64,000 nucleotides of DNA from Climacium dendroides. Lineage: Eukaryota; Streptophyta; Bryopsida; Hypnales; Climaciaceae. The notes under the pieces were generated by a model. That model did not search any database. It had not been told where the DNA came from and was given only the letters and a program-made list of their open reading frames with translations. This document shows, piece after piece, positions 38,601 through 50,300 of the stretch. Location of the stretch: NCBI GenBank assembly GCA_950106755.1, contig OX467087.1, forward strand, positions 6,700,047 to 6,764,046. The letters are read 5' to 3'. Position numbers and translations under genes: made by a program. The stretch's first letter is position 1. Every line of letters begins with the position of its first letter.

Positions 38601-39192
38601 TGAGAAGCCGCATGAAACAGATTCCAGTGCGATATCGCCTTGCAGAAAAGTTCCAAGGTTCATGAGCCCTACAGCAAGCAGTCGCGGGAAGAAAACTCCT
38701 GGAGTTTTAGGCGATCACACAATGCTGACGCAACAACCGCCAATGACGTTCACGTCTGGATATTCCAGACGAGTCTTTGCAGTCCCCCGAAGCCTAGTAA
38801 CAGACTCTCTACGAAAGGCGGACACAAGAAACTTCACGACGGCTTCGAAACGGAAATTAGTGGAACGGTCTCCATGGCCAGCTACTGCGAAGAAAGCAGA
38901 TTCCGCAAACACTTCGGTGTGCACGACGACATCCGACGGCCCGCCGATTGAGAAGACGACGTCTCCTACCCCGGCGAAGCTCACCGACGTACCTGCCAAT
39001 GTAGTGACACCCGTGTCGCACTCGAAAGCTTCCGAGGAGCACTACTCGCGCATCCTTGCTGCTGAAAGGTCCATTTCGAAGCTCGCTGTTTCAATGTCAG
39101 CAGCAGCTCGTGGTTCATCGCCACGTAGCCGGCGAAAACTGATCATGGATTGTGGCAGCATGAACGGCACCATAAAGCGGTTCGCTTTCTAA
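35669..39192 (+). CDS. Kinesin-14 family motor protein with internal/N-terminal motor, ten exons
   Basis: Exons: 35669-35957, 36075-36158, 36426-36584, 36699-36805, 36928-37109, 37251-37412, 37567-37782, 37959-37996, 38116-38243, 38362-39192; spliced 731 residues. Residues 1-124 are Ser-rich with a short helical neck. [11 protein letters not shown] (125-135) directly preceding the motor is the kinesin-14 signature. Motor motifs: [13 protein letters not shown] (201-213, ATP P-loop), SSRSH (323-327, switch I), DLGGSE (353-358, switch II), HVPYRNSKLT (microtubule-binding region). The motor ends near residue 445 at FATRVRG. A short coiled coil follows (about 456-500), then a Ser/Pro/Lys-rich tail. 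Kinesin-14s move toward microtubule minus ends. Plant KIN-14 members with the motor in the first half resemble the KIN-14S/T/U type, though I cannot fix the subclass. Motor residues look complete. Confidence 0.9.
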
Positions 39193-40730
39193 GAAACGGC
39201 GCTCTTGTACATTCGACAAAGCTGCAACAAACCTTAGTCTGCCGACCGACCGATTCTCAAGACGGTAGGTCTGGATTCCAACGCGTTATAAACTTTGGTC
39301 ATGCTTCCATCTATAAACCAAGGCCTACAACAGAGGTCGATCGGGCTACTCTAAAGTCCATAACTATGCCGCAATTGTGCGGTTGTGCAGCCATCACTAC
39401 AGCAACTGAGAAATGCCGAGAAATGTTTTCATAGCTATTTTTCAAACCCTACAGTAAGTATTACCTCCTGAATAGGTGGATGGCTTTTGCGCTTCCCAGA
39501 CTCTCGTGGCTATCACAGTGACCGCTATTTTATTACGCTCGGAAGTGTGCTTCGATCTATCGGAATAACTGAAACATTTGATCGTTCTATGTATCGATTG
39601 AGCATACTATTGCTACTCTGAATGGCTGTTTCTTGCTGAGCCCGTTTAGTTGTGTCAAAATACCCGAACACTTTACTCCAGATGCCCCAGATTTGAAGTC
39701 CTGCAATGAGAGAGGGTTATGTGTTGAGATGCAATTGGGTGAGGCAATTATGTGTAACATGCATTATTTACATACATTACATTACAAAGTACATGAGGTA
39801 GAAATATCCGATTTCATTTTCCCCTCGTTTCTTTCAAATAGGTGTCTATTGATCTTAACTCTAAAAAGGATGTTAGACTATGACCAAGGTAGTTCCTCAA
39901 AAATGATTTGATTTTTGGACCAATAGGTGCATTCTTTACTTCATCCATTTGATACTTTTAGGTATGCCGTGTCGCCACATGGTGCTTGTTTTGAATGGCT
40001 CTTACTTTACAAATGGCACTTCACAATTGTGAAGTATCAAGTTTTTAGTGAATGGTTTTGGGTCTTTCTTAAAGGGCTTCCAAAATGCATCCTATTGAAT
40101 ACTTTGAAGTTTTTTTAAGTCTTGACTTTGAAAATTCACAAAAAATACACAAATTCTCTATTTATTGATTGATTTGAACATTACTAATTTTCATTTGTCT
40201 ACAACTTAAAAATAATACTTAATTATGATTTTGACGTCATCTATACATATGAGCTTTAATAGACAATAATAGATGTTTCTACTTTAAAGATTGAAATTTC
40301 TTGGTACTTAACCCCTAAATGTCCAAAGTTTTCTTGAGAATTCACAATTTAGTAAAAATCATCATAAAATACTTTTCTGAAGCATCTTATGGAATTCATT
40401 TACAAATAAAAGTTGTAGATTTTGAGTTTAGATTCCATCCATACAGTTAGATTCACCAATGCTATCACCAATATTCTTTTATAAATTTTGAAAGGAAAAT
40501 TTTAGAATTCCTTCTTAATTTGAGTACAAGAAAAACATTAACATTTGTGGGTGCAATTTGTTGGAATGGATTTGAAATGAGTTTCTTTTTGCACGGTGAT
40601 TTTTTGAAATTTTTGTATTCTTTAAATCTATGACCTCATTTTTGCAAATCTAGTTTTGAATTAGAGTCAATGCAATTTTGGCTTGGTCAACCACTTGACA
40701 TACTTCCACATTTGTAATTTTAGAAAAATA

Positions 40731-41521
40731 CTAGCGGTTGGTGCTTGCTATGGTACGCATTCACCATTAGAATTTCATTAGAATTTTTATGTATTAGATA
40801 GAATACAAAGCAAGAATTTCAATAAATCTTCAGATAAAAACTACTAAAATCTTCATATAATTTTTTTAATAAATAAGCATATATTGAAATAAACAATAGA
40901 AATTTAATGAATGATGAATGATATATGGTAAAAGATACACATACATTAGAATGCATTAGAAATTTGACTCAATTGTTACAAACAATGGCAATCCAAATAG
41001 AAGAATTTAAAAGAAAAACTTGTAAATCTCAAGCTTTGTGAACAATTTAATTGTTGTGAAATCCAAAATCGGTTCAATCTAATAAACTTCTCAAATCATT
41101 TGGTAGTAACAATAGAAAATTGAAATCAGAAGCTCAAAACTCACAAAAGCACAAAATCATAAAAATGCAAAAGAAGTATAAAGCCAAGAAAAGCAATGGA
41201 ATTGCTACCTTTATAATATCACCATATTGATCCTCTTTAATATCACCTCAATTGCAACAACTATATTATTTCTATAATATCTTCCTTTGTAAAAAGTGAT
41301 ATTACAGAGATGATTGTGAACTACTACTCTATTTCAGTAATATCACATTGTGTGAAAATATGATTTCTATGTATGCATGATTGAAATTTTTTTATCAAAT
41401 AATTAAAATAATTATTTTAAAGACTTATTGAAATCATTATCATGCATTCTATTCAAATATATCAAATTTTTACTAATACGTGATATAATGAATGCGTAGT
41501 ATAGCAAGCACGAGCCCCTAG
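40731..41521. mobile_element. MITE-like element, 791 bases, 33-base terminal inverted repeats
   Basis: The left end 40731-40763 (CTAGCGGTTGGTGCTTGCTA...) and right end 41489-41521 are inverted repeats. The core GTGCTTGCTAT--TACGCATTCA is perfect apart from one or two bases. The interior has no coding potential. No clear target duplication was found, so the superfamily (hAT-like or other) is open. Confidence 0.75.
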
Positions 41522-41688
41522 AATTAATGGTAGCATTTATGATATTACAGAGGGACTTATGATTTTAGTAGTATGATAGTAGTATGATGTACTCTAAAAA
41601 CACCAAATTCAACCATTAAATAGGATAACAACTTGACAAAGTATCTCCACAAATTAAGATGACTTTCATCCAATTTAAATTTAAGTTT

Positions 41689-41786
41689 AAGTTTCAATTA
41701 GTTAGTTGACAAAATTAATTTGAAACTTAGTTAGCTAACTAGTTAATTAACTTAAGTTTCAATTAGTTAGTTGACAAAAATTAATT
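41689..41786. repeat. Direct repeat with 65-base period
   Basis: AAGTTTCAATTAGTTAGTTG occurs at 41689 and again at 41754, each followed by ACAAAA(A)TTAATT. The spacer contains the palindromic TTAGTTAGCTAACTAGTTAA tract. Confidence 0.75.
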
Positions 41787-41813
41787 AGAATGCATTTAGA
41801 CAGGGTGCCAAAA

Positions 41814-41937
41814 CACTTTCCTTTGATAACTTCAACAATGTGTACCACTAATACCACTAATTTCTGACTCAATTAGTGATTATATGAGTCACAAATTAGT
41901 GGTATACATCACTGAAATTACCAAGGACGTCGGAGTG
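41814..41937. repeat. Small foldback, about 124 bases
   Basis: CACT--CC-TTG-TAA near 41814 pairs with TTA-CAAGG----GGAGTG near 41918. The inner ACCACTAAT (41852) pairs with ATTAGTGGT (41895). Imperfect arms; possibly a very short MITE. Confidence 0.5.
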
Positions 41938-44021
41938 CTTCAGTGCCAATCAACATCAAAGTAAGGTAAAAACATCCCAAAACATCAAAATAAGCAATTC
42001 AGTTTTAAGCATTCTTTTAAGAAAAACATGTTTTTATTTTAGCAATTGAAATCCCGATTTTTTTTTAAACTTATAACTTTTGGATAAGACATGTAATTAC
42101 TATGAATTCCAAAGTGGAGATTCCCTAGGCCATTGAAGTTGTCACATAGCTTTGTTACAAAACCAAAATTTAGAAAATCAATAGCCACCAATTGTAGTTA
42201 AGTAAAGAGATTGCTTAATTACACTTTAAAGGACATTTTCAATAGAAATCTACTTGTCAAGAATGGATATATGGATGGTTTTGGATGTTTTTATCTTATT
42301 GCCTCTTCAATCAAGTTGCCTCCCCACATTTCATGTATAATTAATATCATGGCCACAACCATGGCTAAAGTACATACGAGAATGGAGCCCGTTGCAATGC
42401 AATGACAATGCAATACAACAAGGGCACAATGAAAAAATGAGATGAAAAAATAGGATGAGAAAAGTTGGATGAAAGTATGACCATTTTTGTGACATGGGTC
42501 GTGACCATCTATACTTAGTATAATAGATGATCTTGTAGAATTTTTACTATGATTGAAAAATGCAACAATTTTTTTATTTACTTTGGATGATAAAATTTGA
42601 AAATTCTTAATTTACACTTAGAATTAGAAACCCCATACTAGCCAGGAAAAGTTTTAAAATAAAAAAGTGAACACTCTACAATATATTAAATTGCCAATTG
42701 CCAATTTGAAATTTTGTGCCATTATAGGAACTAGAAGACCAAATGTGGTTTAGCCCTAACCCATGGACATTCAATCTTGAGGTTGTTCTAATTTAAAACT
42801 GTGATATCTAGATGTTAACCCTGAATAGATAAGACCAATCATTGAGGTTAGTCAACCACCAAATGATTCAATAATTGGATGATATTTCTTTAAGATGAAA
42901 ATGTAATAAATTTTGTGATAGAAGTTGTGACAAGGGTCGTAACACTACATACTTAATGTAATAGATGAAAACATGTGGCATTTTTTTGGAAACTTTGACC
43001 AATTAGATTGTAAGATATTAACATGTAAAGTGAAACAAAATGCTTTTTTTAAAAGTAGTATACCATACTAGGACCTCTCATTCTCTCAATTTGAATCCTC
43101 TCAACTTAGAAAAAATTCACTAAATATTTTGAATTTAATATTTTTTTTATGTTGAAGGATTGAGTCGAGGGTGTAGAAACTCAATTTAAAAGAAAATGGA
43201 AACTTGATTTTCATTTAATTCTTAAAACATTGTTGAATAGATATGTGTAAGATGGAAAGGAAAGTTGAATTGTTAATAGCTTTAAAATGGAATAGAAACT
43301 TGCCAAATTCTAACAATGAGATGGTCTAATAAGGACTCTATATCCTATAAAAAAATTATTTTGAAAATTATGGCAATTGAGTTCAAAAACAATTCTATAC
43401 ATAATATTTTAGGATGATGACCTAATTGTTCCTCTCCAAACCCCTTATAACTTTCACATATCTATTTCAACTAGAATGAATAAAATTTCCTATGTAAATT
43501 TAAACATATTCTATAGAAGAAAACAATTTTCAAAAAGAAAAGAAAAATAAGTTTTAGTGTTACAAGAGATTTGATTACAAGTGTATTTGAAATACTAGGT
43601 AGTTTTTTTATCAATCACATCATGCATACTTGAGAAACATTATTCATGTAGCTAAAAGATTTTTCATGCATAAAATAGAGAATATCCTCATGTATTGGAA
43701 TGAATATTTAGGTATTTGAAATTTTCTTGCACATTGAAAAATACTACTAATGTAATCAAGTGTTTTCTTGTATACAAGTATGAGGTACTCTAATGTTAAA
43801 AAGTTTTCCACATATAACCTATAAAGTACTCATGTATTAAATGTTTATTTTTTATTTTTTATATGTACGTGTTTTGAAATATTTTCATAGTTAAATGCTA
43901 TACCTGCATTTGATTAAATGTACTCTTGTAGTTAATTCCTAAAGATGGTCCATATTGAAGAGAAATGGAAGTTTGAAAATTAGTTTTGTAAATTCCAATG
44001 GTCATTAAAAATTTAAGTTCC

Positions 44022-44023
<2 letters not shown>

Positions 44024-44078
<55 letters not shown>
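44024..44078. repeat. AT dinucleotide microsatellite
   Basis: About 27 uninterrupted AT units. Self-complementary; assembly length may be unreliable here. Confidence 0.95.
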
Positions 44079-44081
<3 letters not shown>

Positions 44082-45662
44082 GAAGGCTAAAATTCCTACC
44101 CTTTTTTCTTCAAACTCTAATATCTTGCAATTTTAAGTGGTCAATGTTTTAGAATTTGAACTATGCATTCTTATAGCAATTTTATTTTTAATAATTTATT
44201 CTTTTTAATAGACATGATTGTTTCCAATCCTTATTTCATAAAATATAGTCAAGGAATATTGGAGGTTTATAATTATCACGTATATTGGATGAAAATATCC
44301 CTTTAACGATTACAATAAAAATTTAAAACAAATATAAATGAAATAGATATTAAAAAAATAGAAATAGAAGGGGTTCAAAGAAGAAGTATTTCTATTGTAT
44401 AGATTTTTTAAGAGAATGGAGATATTGATTATAATGAATTTAAAATACAATTAGATCTAATTTTTATTAGATATTTTTAGATAGGTCTCAATTGTGATCA
44501 TTTTAAAAATTTTATAATTAGAATTAACATTGTAAACCTAAAGAATCTTTTATTTGTGAAAGTTATAAATATTCAATATATAATCAGTTTTAGAAAGAAT
44601 TTTTAATTCTTAGTTAATTTTTTTATTGATATAAATATGGGTTAATCTAATGGTAGATCCAAAGGTGTGAATTTGATCTATGAATCACATCTCACAACTT
44701 TTGTTAGAAACTCATCATGAAGCTATTTTTCTAAGTTGCATTTTATAATTATATATCGACAATTTTGGATATTTGGACTACCTTCAATGTCCATGAAGGA
44801 CTAAGCTTTGTTGTCTTTGATTCCACTAAGTATTAGAAAAATTATATTATATTCCCATTTTCGGTCCAATAGATTAGTAATACACATGATTTAGACATGT
44901 TGAATTTTTCTAAATGTCACTACATATGAACTCATTACTAATTCATCACTGCCATACCTTGGTGGTGGGTGCAATCATTTCTCAGTTTCCCATATGTGTT
45001 AAAACAATTAGACAATACTTCAATCTTAGATTTCACAAAATCACATTAATTTAGTGCAAAACATATTACTACAAAAGGATTAAGAACCTATTCAAAACAA
45101 TCATTCATAGTGGAGGATACAACAATGGATAGCAAAGGGATGTTTGACGATTAGTTGACAATACAACAAAACTTAATTAGAATCTTTGTAGAGATAACTT
45201 AATAAGGGATGGTTTACACCAAGGGGAGACCTAAGAACCTCTTGAATTATCAAATCAATGATTGGTGGAGAGATAGGTGTGGTCTAAGTAGGGTTTACAC
45301 TTTGGCCAAGGCTTGTGCCATTTTTCATGGATAAGAAGTGCACTTGGAGTTCAAAAGAGATAATGTTTGCTAATTTTTAGGAGCTTTTTCCTTGACCACC
45401 TTTTTGAAATTTGAATAAGACCTAATGAAATTTTAGGAGATCATAACACGTGAAACTCTCACCTAGTCCACATAGATATTGTTTATTTAATTGATTTTTC
45501 AATTCACTATGTTCAATTTAAAAAAAAGAAGATGTAGCCCGGCTATAGTCTCTTTTAGTTGGTTTTATATCAAGACCATGCAAAGTATTGACCATTAATA
45601 TTTTTCATCTTTGGCTCTTGCTTTCCATGGTCACATCTAACAAAGTGAAGTATCTTGGAGTG

Positions 45663-46032
45663 CTACACTAAAATTGGTAAATAGTGTTGGATGATAATTA
45701 GTGTTGTTCCGTGTTTTTTACCCCCAACACTATTTTTCAACTTATGTGTAAATAGTATTGGGGCACTTAATTGTTGTCATAAAAATCTGTCCGTTCCCTG
45801 CAAAACTGTAATTTTAGCCTCCCGTCATGAAAATTTGTCCTTTCTCTGCAAAATTGTAATTTTTGCCTTCCGCCGTGAAAATCTGTCCTTTTCTTACAAA
45901 ACTGTAATTTACTACAGAGCTAAAATAGTGTTAGAATGGGGTAATTTTCATCTAACACTAACTTTGCAAATCACAATTAGTGTTAGTGTTAACAATTAAT
46001 GTTGCCAACACTATTTACCAATTTTAGTGTAG
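45663..46032. mobile_element. CACTA-like MITE, 370 bases, perfect 28-base terminal inverted repeats
   Basis: CTACACTAAAATTGGTAAAT... at 45663-45690 is the exact reverse complement of 46005-46032. The right end continues to TGTAGTG, which reads CACTACA on the other strand, the hallmark of CACTA/En-Spm ends; at the left the two outermost bases differ (TG instead of CA). Inside, a 48-base unit starting AAAAT(C/T)TGTCC is repeated at 45782, 45830 and 45878. Non-coding. Confidence 0.8.
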
Positions 46033-47319
46033 TGGTCCCTAACCTTAGCCGTGGTGTAAGTTGCTCCTAAAATCTGAGAGATGATTTGAGCTTACAGGTG
46101 TATAAATTCTATATCAGCACATGCATTTTAAATATCTAGATGCTGTGATATTAAAGTGGTCTCACTGTTGATCTGGTAATCTTGCTAATTAATGCAAACA
46201 CTGCTGACTCACATTGGTACCCAATTGCCCATGATATTGTCATGTCAGTTGTTGCATGTAATTGAGTCCTCTCTGGATGATCCCATCAACATCCACCTCA
46301 AGTTCAGCGTGGATTGTGTTTCATTATAATTTCAACGTGAATATTAGAGACGATGATTTGAAATCATGTGGCAAGAACAGCAACAGACAACAGCCTAGAT
46401 AACTTAGTTGCTTCCAGGTGACCAAAAGTTCAGGTGAAGCTTGATCTGCACAGCAGCTCATAGTTTGTGGATAATGTTTCCATCAATCATCAGAAGTTTG
46501 GCTCAGCAAGGATTGCATTGCAATTGAAGGTAACTTGGCTGCCTCATGGTCATGATTTAAAATGATTACTCAATTTCCTTTGATTCTCAATAGCATCAAT
46601 GAATGGTGAATCCATGTGTCATGGTTTTAGTGTGGTCAACACAATTCAGAGTATATTAAATGGACATGAATCATTCCACCAAAGAGCAGAGCTCCTGGTA
46701 CTCCTACCACTTGTCCCCAGAACATGTTTCTAACCAACATGAATTAGAGTAACTAGTAGCAATACAGTCAAGGTCAACTAGAAGCAGCTGCATCTCTTGT
46801 GCTCTCAAGTCATAAGTAGATTTTGTGAATTTGGTCGGACTTCAGAAGCGAATTCTAATCAGTTCCCACTTAGTTGACCATCCTTGTGTCAAGAAGTTCA
46901 TATTCTAGACTTATCGAAGTTCAGAGTTTGTGCCAGAAGTGGATTTTATATCAGACTTATTAGTTCATTTCTTCATGCAAAAGCAAACTTCTTCAAGAGT
47001 GGTGCAGTAGAAAGTACGAGGTATCAAGATTTGGGGACCAAATGACAATCCAATTCCTTGTAATGTGATTTTGCTTCATTTTCTACGGTACTCCAATACA
47101 TAGTATTAGTGCGTATGACACTGATTTACCAAGTCACAGTATTTTAATTACTATTGGTCTAAATGCCATAGTGTATTTTGGGAGACACTAATTTTGCAGC
47201 CTTCCTAATAGGATAAAAGCAGTGTAGTGCCAACATAAGTGGATCCAAGTTGAGGCTTTAAGTTATCTATTCTGGACGTCAATGAAATGTGAACAGCTCT
47301 TGAGACTATATTGCAAAGT

Positions 47320-50300
47320 ATGGAATTGGGATTGCTATATTGCAGAATGTACTTCGGGAGAAGAATCTGCTGCCAATTATTTTTGCTCCTGTGTCTGGTA
47401 TTATGCACCCCAGAAACGGATTCCTTTGTGAGAGCCCAATCTTCAGGAATCACCACCCGCCACTACAATTTTATGGTAAGGAGAATTGGCTACATTTCCC
47501 TGCAGAGTAAGGTAGTACGCTTTTAAAGTGACCTTTTTAAGAGCTATTGCCTTTGAGGGAAGTTAAATCACTTGAAACAATTTTCAGTAAATTTTTGTAG
47601 GAAGAAAAATGGAATTGGCATCTAATTCCAGTCATTTCATATTTTTTGGACCTTTGTGGAATTAGTTATGAATTAGTTATGAATTTTTTGAAGTTCAAAT
47701 GCAATGATCACTAAAAGCAATCACATCTTGAAATGTACACCATAGGTATATTGAAGAAAGCAAAATATACCTTTGTATTAGTGGTTGCTTTTAGAGCAAA
47801 CTACCTTATATACAGCTTGTGATCACTAATCTTAGAACCACTTCTGTGAATTAGTGCTTTGATGTGAACAACTACGTAGTATTGATTTCTTTGCAATGTG
47901 AGAATAGTTTCTGCATTGCATTTGTCGAATGTGATTCGACAAACTTGTGGAAATCAGAGGTAGAATTTGCGGTAATAGGATCCATATTTTAAACCCTTAT
48001 CAAAGTTGATTATTTTATTGGCTCTACACCAAAGGGAAGGAAGCTTTGCTTGACGGAAGCTACCCTGAGGAAGTTTGAAAAGCGAGACAGTGGTACAGGG
48101 ACAATGTGCCTTATTGCTTAAAATGTGCACTTTTTATTCCAACAAATCACTGAAACTTGTCTTGTCATTTGGTATGTGCTTTGCTTGTGCAGGTATCTTA
48201 TGCAAACTTCACGAGGCTTAACCATACCAAGGCCATGGTTGTGGTGAACGGACAATTTCCAGGGCCTGCTATCCGTGCGCGTGAGGGTGACATCGTCATT
48301 GTCAATGTCACAAACCTTGTTGCATCACCCATCACAATCCACTGGTGAAAAATCACTAACTTAGTTCATTGAGATTTCCTAGAATTTTATTGTACTGTGA
48401 TTGTCCGCTATAATTGCATGCTTTTGAACTCCCGCAATATGTTCAGCTTCCCTGTGAGTGAAGAGGACTCTCAAGTGAGAGACATCAGTAATTTAGGTCA
48501 TTGATATCTTGTAGCTCAGCATACACTAATGCAAACCTTCTGTTGTAAGAGTATGAAGAGCATATAAAGAAAATCAACACTGAGATGATTCAACCTCCTT
48601 GTTGGTTGAAACAACCTTCCAATGTTGTTTTCTAAGCGTTTTTTTCAGAAGGGTGTGTGCATCCGTGATAGTACTATAGTAAGGAATTCTTCAGCTCAGG
48701 GGTATAATCTATTGCATTGCAATGTGCTGAGTGACTTCAAGAATGATCAAGGGCCAAAAGAACTATCGATATTCATACGACAATCGATATTCATACGACG
48801 ATCCTTCAGTGTCTAATCATTTGTAAGTGGATTTGAGTTTTACAGGCATGGTGTCAAGCAATTGGGTACATGTTGGTCAGATGGTGTTCCCTACATTACG
48901 ATGTGCCCTATCCAACAGAATCAATCGTTTTCGCACAGGTATCAATTCTTTTCAAAGCGTAACTTGAGAAAATGGATTTCATGACTCGGTTTATTGTCTT
49001 CAGGAGCCAAATTTCTCTGCCTGTATCCCTTACATATTTGCTGTCACAACATAATGTATAAATGGTGTGCAAGGCGTAGCACTTTCTTACCTATGTCCGT
49101 GTGACAAAAATGATAGAATCTTTAATCGCAAGGGTATAAAATTACGTGTTTCTTCTTAAATTGTTTGATATTGGTCCCTGAGTGAGAAACGTAGTTAGAG
49201 TCTTGTTGTTCATTCCATTGCATAAGGACTATATCTATTAAAAAATTCGTCAGTCTATCTTAATGAGATCATTGTCTTAAAAAGGTTTTCATAGATCTTG
49301 TGTTTTGTTCCCTTAGTTTGCTGTGTGAGCTTCCATTAAGCACCACGAAAGAATACTCAGAATGTGTGCCAACTTCTCCGAAGAACCCAAGAAGTATTTC
49401 TTGTTCTATGAATGGTCTCCAATCAAGTTTGTCTCTCACTAGAATTGTGAAAGAGAACTGATCAAAGTGCCACTTGCTCCTCAGGTTCCAGTTGCTTAAT
49501 CAAACAGGGACAATGTGGTACCACGCACATGTTTCTTGGTTACGAGCAACTGTTCATGGGCCAATCGTGCTCCAACCAAGAGACTCTCAACGATATCCGT
49601 TTTCTTTACCCAACCGTGAGATAACGATTATGCTTGGTGAGGGCCTATCAAGTTTTTGAGATACACGTGTTAGTGCAGAACTTGTATGCAGGAGACTCAC
49701 TTTCAATATGCAAGTTTAGAGCCCGAACTTCCAAGTCTGAAATCAAAAGTTCCAATGTCCATAGCCTCTTGTGATGGATTTAAACCCTAAATGAAGTGGC
49801 ACTTGCCATCTATGTCCATGTGGCACAGTTTGTAAGAATCCACGGACCCCCAATTTTTTTCTTCACGTGGTTGAAAAAAACTTTCTTCCGACTCTTCTTC
49901 ATTACTTCTATACCATGACGACATGGAATTACACAGCTCCAGTTGCTACAGAAAGTGGATTTAGTTTAGTTGTTTGCGATGTGCTGAGAATTAAGCAGAC
50001 ATTTGAGAATATCACACTGATCTTGACTTGAATCAGGTGAATGGTGGAACAACAATGTGGAGGATGTTATTGCAGAAGCTTTGGCTACAGGTGGAGGGTA
50101 TAACATCTCTGATGCCCTTACTATAAATGGTCAACCCGGTTTCTTGTACAACTTCTCCACAGAAGGTAGAATGAAACTCTGATTTACCGCAATTTTTTTT
50201 AATCATAACAATAATATTAAACTTTCTTAGAAGAAATTAAAACTTGATTTCTCAGTTATTGAAGCATCCATGCAAAGAATAATAATTATGTGTAGGTTTT

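Larger units (their letters stand above)
39193..47319. other. AT-rich intergenic DNA between kinesin and laccase
   Basis: About 8 kb. The first few hundred bases are probably kinesin 3' untranslated DNA. No further gene is supported. It contains two MITE-like elements (40731-41521 and 45663-46032), a small foldback, a 65-base-period direct repeat and an AT microsatellite, each listed separately. A pair of diverged direct copies of a GTGACA-GGGTCGT block lies near 42490 and 42930. The last kilobase (46300-47319) should include the laccase promoter; no motif there is clear enough to claim. Confidence 0.6.
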
